Positions 10,270 to 22,616 of a stretch of 64,000 nt of DNA are shown one piece after another. Location: assembly GCA_947034885.2 (NCBI GenBank), contig OX344754.2, forward strand, positions 17,254,501 through 17,318,500, in the 5' to 3' direction. The stretch is from Thuidium tamariscinum. Taxonomy: Eukaryota; Streptophyta; Bryopsida; Hypnales; Thuidiaceae. The notes beneath the pieces were generated by a model. The model had not been told where the DNA came from and made no database searches. It saw only the letters and a program-made list of their open reading frames with translations. Positions within the stretch are counted from its first letter, which is position 1. Each line of letters opens with the position of its first letter. Position numbers and translations under genes: made by a program.

Positions 10270-13200
10270 CTATCCTTTATACAAATGCAATGGCAACCTT
10301 GTTTTTGCCACTCCAATTAAGGAATGTTGCATTGGCATAGTCACTCCAGGCATTCTTTCTTCCAACTTCAATTCTTCAACTTCCCACTCAAATGCATGAA
10401 ACAAGCTTGCCACTTGAAAATGCACTCCCACAGATGCCAAATTCATTCCAAGACATTGTCGCCTACCCGACCCAAATGGCAACAAGTCAAAATTGTGCCC
10501 TAGATACTCTGTTGCTACATTCTCCCCTCCCTCGAGAAACCTCTCCGGAATAAATTCCAAAGGCTTCTCCCAATTGTTGTTGTTGTGCCCAATGGCCCAA
10601 GCGTTGACAAATAAGTGTGTATTTGCAGGGATGTCATAGCCAAAAGCTTTAGTTGCAACCTTGCTTCGGTGCGGTATGAGTAATGGAACGGTAGGATGTA
10701 AGCGAAGTGTCTCTTTGACAACAGCATGGAGGTACTTGAGTTGAGGAACATCAGATTCTTGCAAAGTGCGATTCAAACCAACGACATGGTCAAGCTCTGA
10801 GGTCACCTTGATTAGTATTCTTGGATTGTGAAGAACCTCTGCCATGGCCCACTCAGTTGTCATTGCTGTTGTCTCTGTCCCAGCTGCTAACAAATCCTGA
10901 CAATAAAAAGAATCAATGCATGTAGTTAGGAGTCCAATCATCTTGCTCATGTATATGGCTTTAAGAAATTTTAGGCCTAGCAATGAATGGATCCATCTCA
11001 ACGATTAAATCATCTCATATTTGCACTCAACTTCAAATAATTCTAGGGCCAGAGATTTTAAGATTTGGAAGTTATGCTACACCTTTTGGAGGAGCATATC
11101 ATTTCAAGCAATTGGAGACTTAGGGTTTATATCACAATACCTTGTTAATGTGCATGGTTTCAAGTAATTGTGAGTTTAGGGATTATAATTTGTTATAGTG
11201 ACTCAACCATTTTAAGTGTGAATGCTTATGATTTTGGACAACAATGGGTTTAAGAATAAGTTGAAGAAACAATATATAATCAACATAGGAATGGAAGGTC
11301 TTTAAGGAGGGGGCCAAACTATTGGATATGGATCTTTGAAAATCTATCCCTTTTCATGTTTCAAATAAGAAGTAAATGAAGTTTCACAATTATAAGTTTA
11401 AAAATAAAGATTCTTATAAATCATAAAATCTATTTTTTCATGTTCAAAGTTATTACAATTTTTTAGAATGATAATTTTCAACTTTGAATGATTCATTTAG
11501 AAATGTCAATGTACATTGCAATTTCAAGAGAACGACACATTAAAAGCAGTTGTTTAAATACACTATTAGAAAATCCACTTCTTTTTTTGTTGATTCGTTC
11601 ACATTGATTTGATTTCTCTTGATTTTTGTTGTCTACGTCAAAAAATTACTATCCAAATAAACAAAAAACCAAACCACATCAACTTGATCAAATCAACAAC
11701 AAACATGAATTTTCTAATAGTGATAATCGAGCATTTGATAAGTCATAATATTCAAAGAACTTTAATTTTTGATGGACTTGCTAGGAATTGAAAGATGTTT
11801 TCAATTCAATTCAACACCTATTTTTCAAGTGTTGTTCAAGTTGAAATATTAAGATATTGTTTATGAATTTTCAAAGTTTGAGCTAGTACTATATACTTGT
11901 GAAAACTTAACCTTAAGCTTGAAATAGTATTCATTATTTTAAAAGCATTAATAGTAGGTCTAGATTTAGAGCAAAAATATAAAATTTGAAGTTTGTATTC
12001 ATAGAATTACTTACAAAGATGATTCCTTTGATGTTTTCTTCAGTGACTCCATTCTTTGGAAAATCCAATTGCTCTGAGAAAATGTCAAAGAGTGTTTTTT
12101 TTCTTTCTTTAGAAGGCTCCCTCCTTTGATCTTCCATATATTCGTTGATCATCTTCTCATAGAACCTATCTCCACGGGCTCGAGTCTTTTGAAAGTGCTT
12201 GTTCAATCCTTGAGGGTCAAACCACTTTGGAACATTGAAGAAGTCTCCGATGTAAATAGCACCAAAACAAATAGCTGATTCCTTCATAAACTCCAAAAAT
12301 TCCTAAATCCAAACCAAACAAATTGCATGGATTATAGCCAAATGACAAGTTTAGAGAATTCTTGGCTAATTTTAACAATGAAATTTTTAGTGAAGCATTT
12401 AGCTAATGGAGTAAAATCTCTATTCCAAAAAGATCAAAATGATTCAAATTAAAGAGAAGAATAATTCCACCAAACTATTGGACAAATCTCAAATGTAGTC
12501 TACCAACAATGGCTAGCAAAATTTAAAATTTGTAATAAGGGCACTTCTTGAGTTTCTATAGGTTGCAATTGAATTGATATGGACTTGAAAGAAGAATTGG
12601 AAGGAGGAGTGAAACTAACAACAATCTTTCCATATTTGGAAACTTACCTAAACTTTCGAAAAATACAATAGTCATTATTACCTGGACCATTTTAGTACCA
12701 TCGTCTTGTTCGGACCCCATGCCCAAGAACCGTTTGTTGAAGATCATGCGTAATATAACATTTGTCATCATGAAGGTCATATGTGTCCTTATACAAGTAG
12801 GGCCATTCTTGTTGACTATTTTGTGAAATATAGATGCCATTTCCTCCATTCTTATGTTTTGAGAGGATTCTAATTGCCTTGTAGACATGAGCTCTGAGAC
12901 AATGACTTTCCGCAAGAGTCGAATTGCAGGTGTCATTTCATAAAACACCAAATCTGAATTATCAATAGTGAATTGACTTAGTAACAATCATCAATTTAAT
13001 GACTTTGGCAAAACTCTTAGCACTAAACAAATTATAACATTCATCCACAAACTGAAGCATTAAAAAGATGTACCACACTAATAATGATACTTAGTGTATG
13101 CAAACCTAATTACAGATTCTAATATAAAATGCCAACAACACTAAATGTTCACATGAATACTATTTGTTAGCTTTCGCAATTTTTGGTAGTCTTCATGTTG

Positions 13201-16106
13201 GCATATAGTGTATAAAAAGTCTCTTATACCTTACCAATATTAGCAATATAAAACATTGATTTTAATAGTATTTGTCAACTAAATGTGAATGAAAGTGAAT
13301 CAAATAATATATTAAGTAATACTAATTGTAATATATTTCTAACTATCATTATTAAAATATAGACTTCTACTTCAAAATTACCAAAACTTTGGAATTCTAC
13401 TAAGTTCATCAAATTGATACTAATAATGAAGATGTGAACTAATCAAATTAAGTGACAAATTCATCATTTGGTAGCACACTTCTTCAAGGCAAGGTATGTA
13501 GAGAACTAGAAGCTACTTACAAATGAACTACACTAAACACTAGAATTATGTTGCCTTAACAATGAGGTTGCCTTATTCTAGGAAAATTACTTTACAAGCT
13601 TTCAAAGTCAACAAATATTTCTATAGAGATTTCCATTTGTACATATACATGTTTATGAGTCCCAAATCTAACAATACTTGATTCAAAAGTAGTCTATTCT
13701 TGTACACCATTAGTAAATATTTGCATAGTGTCATATGTTTAGAAGTTATTGTGGGACAACCTAATTTCGCGATTTAATGTAATTCATTTTTCAAAATGGT
13801 TGATTCATAATGGGAGCCCTAGGCAAATTATTGATCCACAATTCAATTAATTTACTAATTCAAGTAAAAATGCAAAAACTTGTGAACCCTCATATTTTAG
13901 GCTACTTTGCCCTAAATTTTTGCTTGGAGAGATTTTCAATTTTTTATATAGCTTTGCCAACAATTTCCTACTAAGGTAGGGGGTCCATGAACCGACCATC
14001 TAAAGGTTGGAATTGAATTTTGCGGAGGTGAAACATCTTGAAAAAAATTTCATTGAATTTTCCTTGAAGGACAACTAGAATAGGCATGTAACCCAAGTTG
14101 TTTCATACTTTTTGGGACTTTGTGAAATTAGTTATGAATTTTTGAAATCAATATGGCATAACGTGCCAAAACCGCCCACCCCCCAAATGTACACCGATTG
14201 TACATTACTGTAAGGATCACAAAGCATCATATACCAAACATGTACAGTTGGGAAGGTGAGCGGTTTTCCCTTTACTGACATTTTGGGGATGGACTTCTCG
14301 GACGAATGGAGTATTTCGAGCTTCGATCACAGTGAGGTTCTTTCTTTCAAACCAGGAATTAGGGTTTCGAGTTTCGATTGCAGGTTCTGTTCTACGTATT
14401 CTAACCAGCAATTTTGGATCATTCAACTCCATTTTGCAAATTTCCGTTCTTCCTTTACACCTTGAGGAATGAGGACTGCCCTCTTTCCAATCTCCTGTTT
14501 TCCTTATACATGATGGGTTGTGGGGGAATTGAAGGGAAAGCATGCACACCTGAATGTGCAATGATATCGGCAGCTCGGGACGAGGGGCGCGAGGCGAAGT
14601 TGGCATCCTGGACCTTGAGAAACTCTTTGGCCGCCTCTGGCGAGCTCGCCACGATGCAGAGCCGCTGCCCTAGCCACACGGACATGAGCGGACCATACTG
14701 CGAAGCCAACTCCGCCAAGCTGCGGTGCGGATGCGTGCCCAATAAATGCACCGACCCCACGATGGGCAGCGGTCGAGGACCTGGTGGCAAGTTCGAATAC
14801 TTGCTCCATTGCCGTCTCCATAGGAACATGCTTCCATAGATCACCAGCAACGCCACAGCCACACCCTGCAAATAGCCATTCAATCACAGGAGCTCGAGTC
14901 AATTTCGTTCCTATCGGCACTGTCGTTCATCTGGCGTGGTCTTGTGCCAGAAATTGTGACACAAAGCTTCACAAAGCTTTACAAACAAGATCAAGTGTAG
15001 GTTTACGTTTCAAGCCGCGCGGCCTGAAAGTGGCAAAGTCGTGGACGACGCCGATTTCTTTCCCCAATTGAACAAAACCGACATTAAAAAGTAGGATTGG
15101 TATATATGGGCTTTTAAGTTTCAGTCCTGCAAAGTGCCAAAGTTTGTTGTGAATTCAGCCAGTTTATCGACATTAATTGGAGATTATTGAATCCCCAAAG
15201 CTACGAGAATGAAGAGAGTGCAGAACTCCTCTCCCACTCTTTACGCCGCATTCTCTCTCCACATGCACATGCTCTATACTTCTGATGTTCTCCTATTGTA
15301 AGGAGAACTTACGATGAATGATAATCGATTTTCCCTCGGACAACGTTCCTCAAAGTCCACGTCCCGGACATAGATTGAGAGTGCAATTCAATTCTGAACT
15401 TAAGAAACCAGACACCACTATTTTACATGATTCTAACATACCCTGAGGGCAATACCGTAGGCAAGGAATCACTAGATTCTTTTCGTGCACAATCTGGAGT
15501 ACCAAATCCTGCACGAATCTGAACAAGAATTGCACAGCTAGCAAGCCTATGCATTCTCCCATGACAAGAATCGCACCCAAGCTTTTGAATTCTTTTGGGG
15601 TTCACATCATTCTACAGGGTGCATGAATACTACAACTGCTAGAAATTGTTTGATGAACAGCTAGATCAAAGAGTCTCCGATCCAGGCGTCCGTTTCAAAT
15701 TTCGACCAAACTTTCGTTTAGTGAGTTTTCACAACGGCCACGAAATGGTTCTGTGCGCAGGAGATCGAGTCTCCCGAGGCGTTTGGATCGAAATTTCCAA
15801 TTCGTACCAAATTAGAACATGCAAATAGGAACTCCCTCGTCCGCATCACCAAGTGTCCCGCTTTTGGAAAACACCATTTTCCAAAGTGAACTACGAGCAA
15901 GTTTACCTTCATCACAACATCATTTTCCCAACAAACTTGCATATGTTCACCGATTGAGGATGCTTATTAGTTTCGATCTCGTTTTGGCAATTGATCAAAC
16001 AGATTGAATCATATGGAGGCTGGACAACATTAACAAGTTAAAGGCACTAAGCTAGTAAGAAGAGCGTTAAACTTACCAAAATTAGAGTGTCAGTAGTAGA
16101 AGCCAT
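10270..16106 (-). CDS. Cytochrome P450, CYP71 clan, copy A (complete, 510 aa)
   Basis: Five exons: 16,077-16,106, 14,550-14,865, 12,682-12,953, 12,015-12,302 and 10,270-10,896. All have GT-AG borders and compatible phases (0, 1, 0, 0). The protein is an ER-anchored monooxygenase: membrane anchor about 8-26, LPPGPRPLP hinge at 36-44, I-helix AAGTETT at 306-312, KETLR (ExxR) at 363-367, PERF at 419-422, and heme loop [11 protein letters not shown] with the ligand Cys450. Length is normal for the family. Odd: where CYP71-clan enzymes have YGPxWRxxRK in helix C, this one has [10 protein letters not shown], so the Trp that pairs with a heme propionate is Ile126. It uses a 10-codon first exon. No stops or frameshifts. 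The reaction is unknown; clan-level assignment is secure, family-level is not. Confidence 0.92.
10897..12014 (-). other. Intron 4 of P450 copy A
   Basis: GTAAGT donor at 12,014 to TTGTCAG at 10,897, just before the I-helix codons (DLLAAG). Closely matches 32,076-33,195 in copy B. It holds no element or gene. Confidence 0.8.
12954..14549 (-). other. Intron 2 of P450 copy A
   Basis: GTGTGC donor at 14,549 to AATTCAG at 12,954. The distal part, 13,990-14,250, is the dispersed repeat seen at 1-230, 6,000-6,240 and 28,110-28,370, so the intron carries an inserted repeat shared with intergenic DNA. Bases 14,340-14,415 are one unit of the 53-bp sequence that is tripled in copy B. Confidence 0.75.
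14866..16076 (-). other. Intron 1 of P450 copy A
   Basis: The 1.2-kb intron after codon 10, with GTAAGT and TTTGCAG borders. It shows strong collinearity with the first introns of copies B and C, with small indels only. It includes a GC-rich patch (AAGCCGCGCGGCCTGAAAG, about 15,012-15,030) shared with copy B but missing from copy C. Confidence 0.75.
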
Positions 16107-16330
16107 GGCTGCCACCGAGTTGAAGTCGAGGATTTGAGCTCCGGTCCAGCACTGCGACAACAAAGACAAACTTCTTCAGACAAGTCCTCTCCAGTTTGAA
16201 AAACAGTCTATAAATTACATATCTTAGGATGTGCGGCAGGAAGATGCGTTTAGTTTTTAGGTGACCCACTGACCATGTTGAGTGATTGTTCCTCGATAGG
16301 GATGCTTGACTTTATTGATTTATTGGCAAA
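16107..16330 (-). promoter_or_regulatory. Core promoter and 5' leader of P450 copy A
   Basis: On the gene strand ATTTATAGACTG lies at about 16,205-16,216, roughly 100 bases before the ATG at 16,106. That fits a TATA box with a leader of about 70 bases. Copies B and C are conserved over the same stretch, but C has lost two bases of the box. Confidence 0.6.
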
Positions 16331-16809
16331 AGTAGGCCAGGTCCCTCCTGTCAGGGATTCTTTAGAAGTATCTCTTTCTCGCAGAGCATGGGGCGCCATC
16401 ACTTGTTGCGTTGCTTTGCGACTGCTTCCGTCAGTTCAACTTGAAAAGAACTACGGAGTACGTGAGAAGATTTTCACGAGAGTGAGGGTGCGGGCCAGTT
16501 GCAGTACTGTAGTTTGGCTCTGCTTGTATTATGGAGCAGCCACAGTGCATTTATGCTTTGATTTCTCAGCAACACCTTGGAATGCATCACCAAAGATGTC
16601 ATGAAAGTGATCGATGATTCCTCCACAGTGAAAGGATTTGAGTCGTTGCGTGACTAAGGGAAACTAGCCTCTGATAGGCCAAATGTCATCCAGCCCATCA
16701 CAGGCAAAATGTTCTCATGGTGGCGATATCCAAATCTGAAATGTGCTCCACTAAAATATTTTTGCTTGTGATGGGCGAAATGGCACTTGGCCTGTCATAG
16801 GCAGACTTA
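16331..16809. repeat. Upstream region of P450 copy A
   Basis: Collinear with 2,531-3,020 and with 37,290-37,680. It contains the GTCATGAAAGTGAT segment once. Open frames here are short and change between copies, so no gene is called. Confidence 0.5.
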
Positions 16810-17611
16810 AGGTAGGTACACCCAAAAGTGCCATGTTCCTAAAAGCACCATCTACCATTAGAGGATTTTTGAGCTTTAAAGAGGACCTCTAAGAGGGGTG
16901 GTTGGAAGGGTGCTTTTGTATTGAATTATTGTCCTTGAGGACGACTATTCCTCTATACCCGCTCATTGGAAAAGAAAAGAAATATTGATGTACTTTTGTG
17001 GGACAATGCTCCCATTGGGTGGGTCACAGAGACCATGGTGAAGCTTTGTCATTTAAAATTTGGATTTAGGACATGAGGATGACACAAGTACTATCCAACC
17101 ATGAACATTATATTATACAACCATTAAGATAATAATATAATATTGTACATCCACTCCACTAATGGATTCTTCTTTGACAACCATCAATATAATATTGTAC
17201 TATCCAAATTTGATATTTGGTAATAGTACCTTGTTGGTTTATCATCTATTGTAGTCCTTACTTGTACTTCACATAAGATAGCAACAAGCAAGTAGGTACT
17301 TGTGCTACTAGTTTTGCTCTTCATTAAATAGGAGTGCATGTCAATCTTTAGGGGTCTTCTATGCACCTCAAAAATCCTCTACTGAATGCGGATACATTTC
17401 CAAAATCAATCATGTTCATAGACTATAGATGGCGCTTTTAGAAACTGACTTTGACCATTAATAACTTCTACATACAATATCCAAATCCAATGTTCTTTGG
17501 TGCATTGGAACATGCTTTCACTTGCCAACAAGACTACATAAAAATCTAAACAAGCTAATGACAATAACTAGGTGCAATATGGATAAGTGGCACTTTTGGA
17601 TGCACCCACCT
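16810..17611. mobile_element. AGGTRGGTACACCC MITE upstream of copy A, split by another element
   Basis: Same insertion as at 3,021-3,904, flanked by TA at 16,808 and 17,612. It lacks the ATGGTCAAT element of copy C but carries a CATTAGA-type insertion at 16,856-17,384 that copy C lacks. This nested arrangement fixes the order of events: the TA element first, the two others after the duplication. Confidence 0.75.
16856..17384. mobile_element. CATTAGA-type element, 529 bp, no target duplication
   Basis: The ends CATTAGAGGATTTTTGAG and, read backwards, CAGTAGAGGATTTTTGAG. Copy C has the empty site CATCTAC|AATGCGG at 3,064/3,065; here the element sits between those two halves with no base duplicated. 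The interior differs from the 269-bp members, with direct repeats of AATATAATATTGTAC near 17,130-17,200. No coding capacity. Confidence 0.78.
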
Positions 17612-18860
17612 TACCTTACCACAACAATGGTGTGGGTGGAGCATTGGATAGGGATGCCTAACAAAATTGGGAAGCACTTAAGGTAGCCGACTCCTTTCCA
17701 ATCATCCCTTCATTTCCAAAGTCTAGATTGTTGTATTTTTGAAGATAGGAGATGGGAGTAATCGGCCCATTATGATGCATTATAAGTTGTTGATTTCCTC
17801 TGTATTTCCTAAGTAGACTGTGATTAGAATTAGACATACAATATGTCAAGAATAGGTTTCAAAAAATCTGAATAGAAAAATTCACAGTAATTTTGTTTTT
17901 GAATGAACAAATATGAATAAATTCCAAATCCATCTTAAATCTATTTTTCCTTATAGAAAAAATCCTTCCTCCACCAAACTCAACTAGGATCTATATTGAA
18001 TTTCTTAAGTGATTGGAAATGGGTTGCAAGCTTGGCTAGTGGTGGTGTAGTCGAGCACTAAATTGGTGCCAATTTTCATCTACACTTGCGGTCACATTGA
18101 TCTTGAGGTTTGCAATGGGGATGTTCTTATTGGTAGTAGTTATTGTTGTCATTAATCCTTTAAGGATTGGTTGACCACTTTTTGGTTGATTTTTGCACTC
18201 TCGGTCTAATATTGTTCAAAATACATTTGATTACAAAAATCTCAAAGAGTAAAGCAATTAGAGTGTCTTCATGCGCTTCAAACAAAACCAATTTCAAGAG
18301 AATTGGAGCATTAATGCATTAGCTATGAGGTTGCAGACTCAAATAGCCTGAACCCTAAAATGGGAAGTGCTCAACAAAAATACAAAGAAATTTCAACCAA
18401 CTTGTGAGATTTTTTTGTATCTTAATGTCTTGACAAGGCATAAGTGTTGCTTTGTAATCTCATGAATGCCCAAAGTAAACTTATGCATTGAGATTTATAT
18501 AGCGCAAATTCTAAAGGGTCATTCAAGTCATTGATTTTTGAGGATTAAGGGAAACAACTCAAAATCCAACAAGCTAGGCTCTAAAAGCAAACATGATTTA
18601 GAGGTATATTTTGCTTTCTTCAATGTACCAAATTTGCACATTTTAGAAGGGTATTGCTTTTGATGACCACATATGACCATTTTTTGTGAACTTCAAAAAT
18701 TTGTAACTAATTTCAAAAAGATTCAAAAAATATGAAACCACTTAGGTTAGATGCCTATTCTACTTGCCTCTCAAGAAAAATGTATTGAAAAGTATTTAAA
18801 GATGTTACACCTCCCCAAAATTCAATTCTAGCCCTTAAAAGGTTGATTTATGGACCCTCT
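17612..18860. repeat. Duplicated non-coding block upstream of copy A
   Basis: Collinear with 3,905-4,900. About 250 bases at 18,256-18,506 are present here only; no inverted ends were found on them, so a deletion in the other copy is possible. No gene was seen. Confidence 0.55.
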
Positions 18861-20090
18861 ACTTTATTTATAGTAATTTGTACCATTGGATGAGTTTGAT
18901 TTTTTGTTAGATTGAAGAATCTCCCTTATGGCAACACTTTATACAGTTCGATTTAAGATTACATCCTTAGAGTGGCCACAAAATTCACTTTCTTGAAGAA
19001 CTACATCCACCCCTCAAATCAACCACAGTCCTTACTAAGGGTTAAACACAGGTTTTGTTTGGCCACCCCAATCATACCTTGGAGTTCATACCTTGTTCTG
19101 AAAACCCTTGTTTTCCCACCATGTGCTTGTGTAAATTACCAATGCATATGATGCTTGCTATTCATCCAATTTGGGCCACTAAGAAGGTTTGGATTCCACT
19201 TTCCAAAACAAGTCTACCCAAATTGTGGCCATTGTTTTGTCCACTCAACATTAGGTTAAGCTTAAGCTTAGTCAAAGGTGGTGATCGTTGCTCATTCTTG
19301 AGAGATTTTGCACAGTCATCTCTTTTACAAAATTCTTGTAAGTTTTTATCTAATTACTTATTTGCAAATCTCTTGCAAGTTTTGTGCGTTTTTAATGGTG
19401 TGCACCCATAGTGCAACTAGAAATTGTTGTATGAGCTCTTGAAGCAATCTATGTTTTTTTCTCGGCTCACGATTAGATTTGTAGGTCCCAATTTGGGGTT
19501 TGTTCACACTTCTAACAAGCTTATCCAAACGAGAGTTACTTTTAGGCAATGCTATCTATTTCATCCCAAAAGAAAATCTCTATACCACTTTTTCTATAGA
19601 GAATTCAACAAGTGTGATGGAAAATTAATGCAAAAATTCCAAATTTAAGACTCTAGATTGTCATTTGAAGAGTATATGGTTTAAAAGACTACAATGGAGG
19701 CCAAGAGCATTGGTGTCTCAAATTTTGATTCCAAAAGCCGATAATAGCAACTATGGCAAGTTATGTTTAAAGAGTAGCAATGTAAATGGTCATAAAATCA
19801 TATGAAATTGATATGACCTTCAATATAATATGGGACCAAATGCAACTTCATACAAACTTTATAGGATTGAAAGTTCAATAACTATTTTAGATTATGATTT
19901 TACAAAGCTTTTTAATGTTTATATGTTTTGAAAGTTTTAAATCTTAGAAACCAGTTCAAAAACTTCATAAATCTAAAGTTTTTTTGAAGTTTAATTGCAT
20001 TACAATATGGATTTTTTGGAATTTCAAACTACACATGTTGGGAGATTTTGAATATCTTTTTTTTTTACCTTGAATTTTTTTTATACATAC
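18861..20090. other. Non-coding, nothing recognised
   Basis: A moderately pyrimidine-rich stretch at 18,960-19,420 has a 118-codon open frame with no recognisable motif and low-complexity leucine/serine composition. The rest is AT-rich. No RNA gene or repeat partner was found elsewhere in the window. Confidence 0.4.
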
Positions 20091-20097
20091 TAATAAC

Positions 20098-20388
20098 ATA
20101 GAATTTATTTCATGCAAAAAAAAAAAACTCAATCCTTGGGAGGGTGTCAAAGTTGAAAGTAGTGAAATGTTTCTCACCACTACACATGTTGGTAGATTTG
20201 AATATCTTTTTTTTTTAAAGTCTTTTGGCCTTGAAATTTGGAATGCATATTATTAACTTACAAATGATATTGCATAAAGAAATTCATAGTAAAATATCAA
20301 TTTTTGAGCTCTTGGAAGGCTGTCAAAGTTGGCAAAGCTGAAATTGTTTTCACTGCATCTCAAAACACCATTTTGATTGGGGTCCCCA
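20098..20388 (+). repeat. Direct repeat, left copy (about 290 bp)
   Basis: Matches 22,617-22,925 at high identity (AACTCAATCCTTGGGAGGG, GCTGTCAAAGTTGGCAAAG, TCAAAACACCATTTTGATTGG). A weaker partial copy lies just upstream at about 20,025-20,112. The two main copies bracket the CCAAnTnGG-rich stretch. They lack TG...CA ends, so they are not ordinary LTRs. Confidence 0.65.
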
Positions 20389-20399
20389 TTGTACGGGGT

Positions 20400-20975
20400 T
20401 GCTATATTGCGAGCTCAGGAGCATGAGCCCAAGAGCCCAGGAGCCTAGGAGCCTAGGAATTTCTCAACTTTTTTTGGAATTTTTGAAAGTGGAGGCCTAA
20501 GACCGTGGAGAAAGTTTTAGGGCGGTTTAGAAATAGGAAACAAATGAAGTTAGAACACCAAAGTCCAACAAAGGGCATAGAAAGGTTTAGAAGTAAGAAA
20601 ATAGCGGTTATACATTCAATATAGTGATGGCTGATAGAAGCAAGTAGATAGCAACACAAAATATCATATACGAATATAGTGGGTTCAAAATCAAAGAGTT
20701 TAGGGGGGATAATGTTTTATACATATTAATAACATAGAGTTTATGTAGATAATGTTGGGACCTATTTGGATTTATCCAACTAATAGTTATGTTCGTTCTA
20801 AGGGAGGTTATTTAATAGGATTGTTTCTAATTGTACCTAATTGGCCTAAACAAACACCAAGCATAGACTATTTTTTCCATATTTTCTTGGATTACTTAAT
20901 TAAATAAGCTAATTTTAACCAATTTTTATTTCTCAATTTTTTTAATTTTTTAATTTTTTAATTATGCTTATCTTC
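20400..20975. other. Short GAGCCCAGGA repeats and non-coding DNA
   Basis: At 20,409-20,460 a run of about 10-bp units of the form GAGCCCAGGA or GAGCCTAGGA. The remainder is non-coding with no recognised feature. Confidence 0.4.
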
Positions 20976-22520
20976 CAAATTGGATGGCATCTTCTCATCA
21001 ACTCGATTCTCAATCTTTCTCCGATTTGACACCTTCTCTGCAACTGGTCCTTTAACTCCGACTTGGGTTCTAAAATTGTTGCATGTCTTTTCCTGAATTG
21101 GACTGGTGCAATGTTGAGTTTTCTTCAACAACTTGGTAGGTACACTACAATTACCGCTTCTTACTTCCTACTTGGTCAACCTCACCAACCAAATTGGTTT
21201 TGTTCCCTCTTCTACGGACATTGACATCTCCACCTACCAATTGGGAATTTTGATTCACAACTACACAATTTGGTCTCTCAAAATTTTGACATATCATAAT
21301 TTGCATTCTCTTCTACCAACTTGGAAATTTCCTTACTCTCCATTGTTTCTTCCTCTCATAACTTCAATCACTGATTAATTATTACTTCATTCAAACCGAT
21401 TGTATACTCATAAAACACCAAATTGGACTAAAAACAATCCATGCAACATTCAACCAAATCGGGCTTCAAGCACCTACTCCCCAAATCTCGATATTCAATC
21501 ATACAACTCCACAAACTACAACGACACCAACTAGATATGAATTCTCCTCATATAAATCCGAGTTGGTGACAAATCACCGTAAACATATTTTTATGTCTTT
21601 TCCATCTGAACTAATCCTTATCACAATCTCCTCAATTTGAACTTTAAGATTCTACAATTCTACAGTCCATTAATCTTGGGAAACTTCTATCCTCTTAATT
21701 CTACAATTTGGCATCAACAAACTCTGATTCACTCAGTCTTATCTTTCACCTAATCGGTATCCATCACTCACCCGATCAGGACTTCACACAACCACTGTCC
21801 CACAGCTACACATTCCAGCTCACATACCAATTCGGAATTTTCTTTAAAATTCTACCATTAGGCACTCACTCGATACACCTATATTTCCAACAATTTAACT
21901 CCAATTTGAATCTTCTTCCACTTCTCTCCACGAGATACTCCGGGATAGTCTTCACCTGTAAATTCCGAATTGAACTCGTGCAGGCATTAACACAACCATT
22001 TTCCCAACTGGGAAACACACAAATCACATCCGACTTGACACAACTCACACACCTAAAACATTCATACACACACCTTAAAAAAATCAAATACGTAGCACAA
22101 CTTGGTTGGGACACGCAGCGGACTCACTTCAACACTGGGTGATTTCCAAAGCAAAAACAACAACCTAATAGGAGCTAGATGGCAGTTCCCTAACTACCGA
22201 ATGTAACTTCCCAAAATTGGTTCCAACTGCTCACCATACCAATTAGGCATCCCAACTGGATTGCATCAAGCAATAACTTCCTACTTGGACTGAGCTACCA
22301 AATACTCACCAACTTGGAATTCCACCAACTCAGCCAACACCTATTTGGAATCCACACATCCCATCAATACATCCCTCTATCCAATTAGGAATTCCAACCC
22401 AACTAGGCTGTAAATCAATTGACTGAATTGACCACCCTAAATCCCATTTGGATTACAGACTCAAAAATTAACTCAAAACCACACTCATATTTGTAAAAAC
22501 ATACATCAAAAACACCAAAT
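20975..22520. repeat. CCAAnTnGG-rich array
   Basis: A 1.5-kb C-rich stretch in which a short near-palindromic motif (CCAATTGG, CCAACTTGG, CCAAATTGG, CCAATTCGG, CCAACTAGG and similar) recurs some 25-30 times at irregular spacing of about 30-80 bases, often followed by GAATTT or GAATTCC. Composition differs sharply from both sides. A 144-codon open frame at 21,708-22,142 simply reflects the low stop content and is not called a gene. Confidence 0.5.
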
Positions 22521-22616
22521 TGGTAACCAAACATAACAAAATCATGACAAACACATATACAAAAGCCTCAAAAACATCCACAAAAAGTAAAAAGTTGAAT
22601 CCAACTAGGTTATCTA

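Noticed and set aside
14455..14883. Reading P450 exon 2 as starting at the TTG around 14,883 (and at 1,144 and 35,793)
   Set aside because: TTG directly follows an in-frame TGA, and the acceptor TTTGCAG lies inside the frame. The micro-exon upstream gives a proper ATG and matching phase in all three copies.
15350..15580. A 76-codon open frame conserved in intron 1 of all three P450 copies
   Set aside because: It is on the gene strand inside the intron. Most base differences among the copies change the amino acid, so there is no sign of selection on a protein. Conservation follows from recent duplication.
19055..19411. 118-codon open frame on the plus strand
   Set aside because: No recognisable domain, low-complexity composition, no splice partners and no second copy.
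21708..22142. 144-codon open frame in the CCAAnTnGG array
   Set aside because: The C-rich array has few stop codons by composition; the product is low-complexity with no domain.
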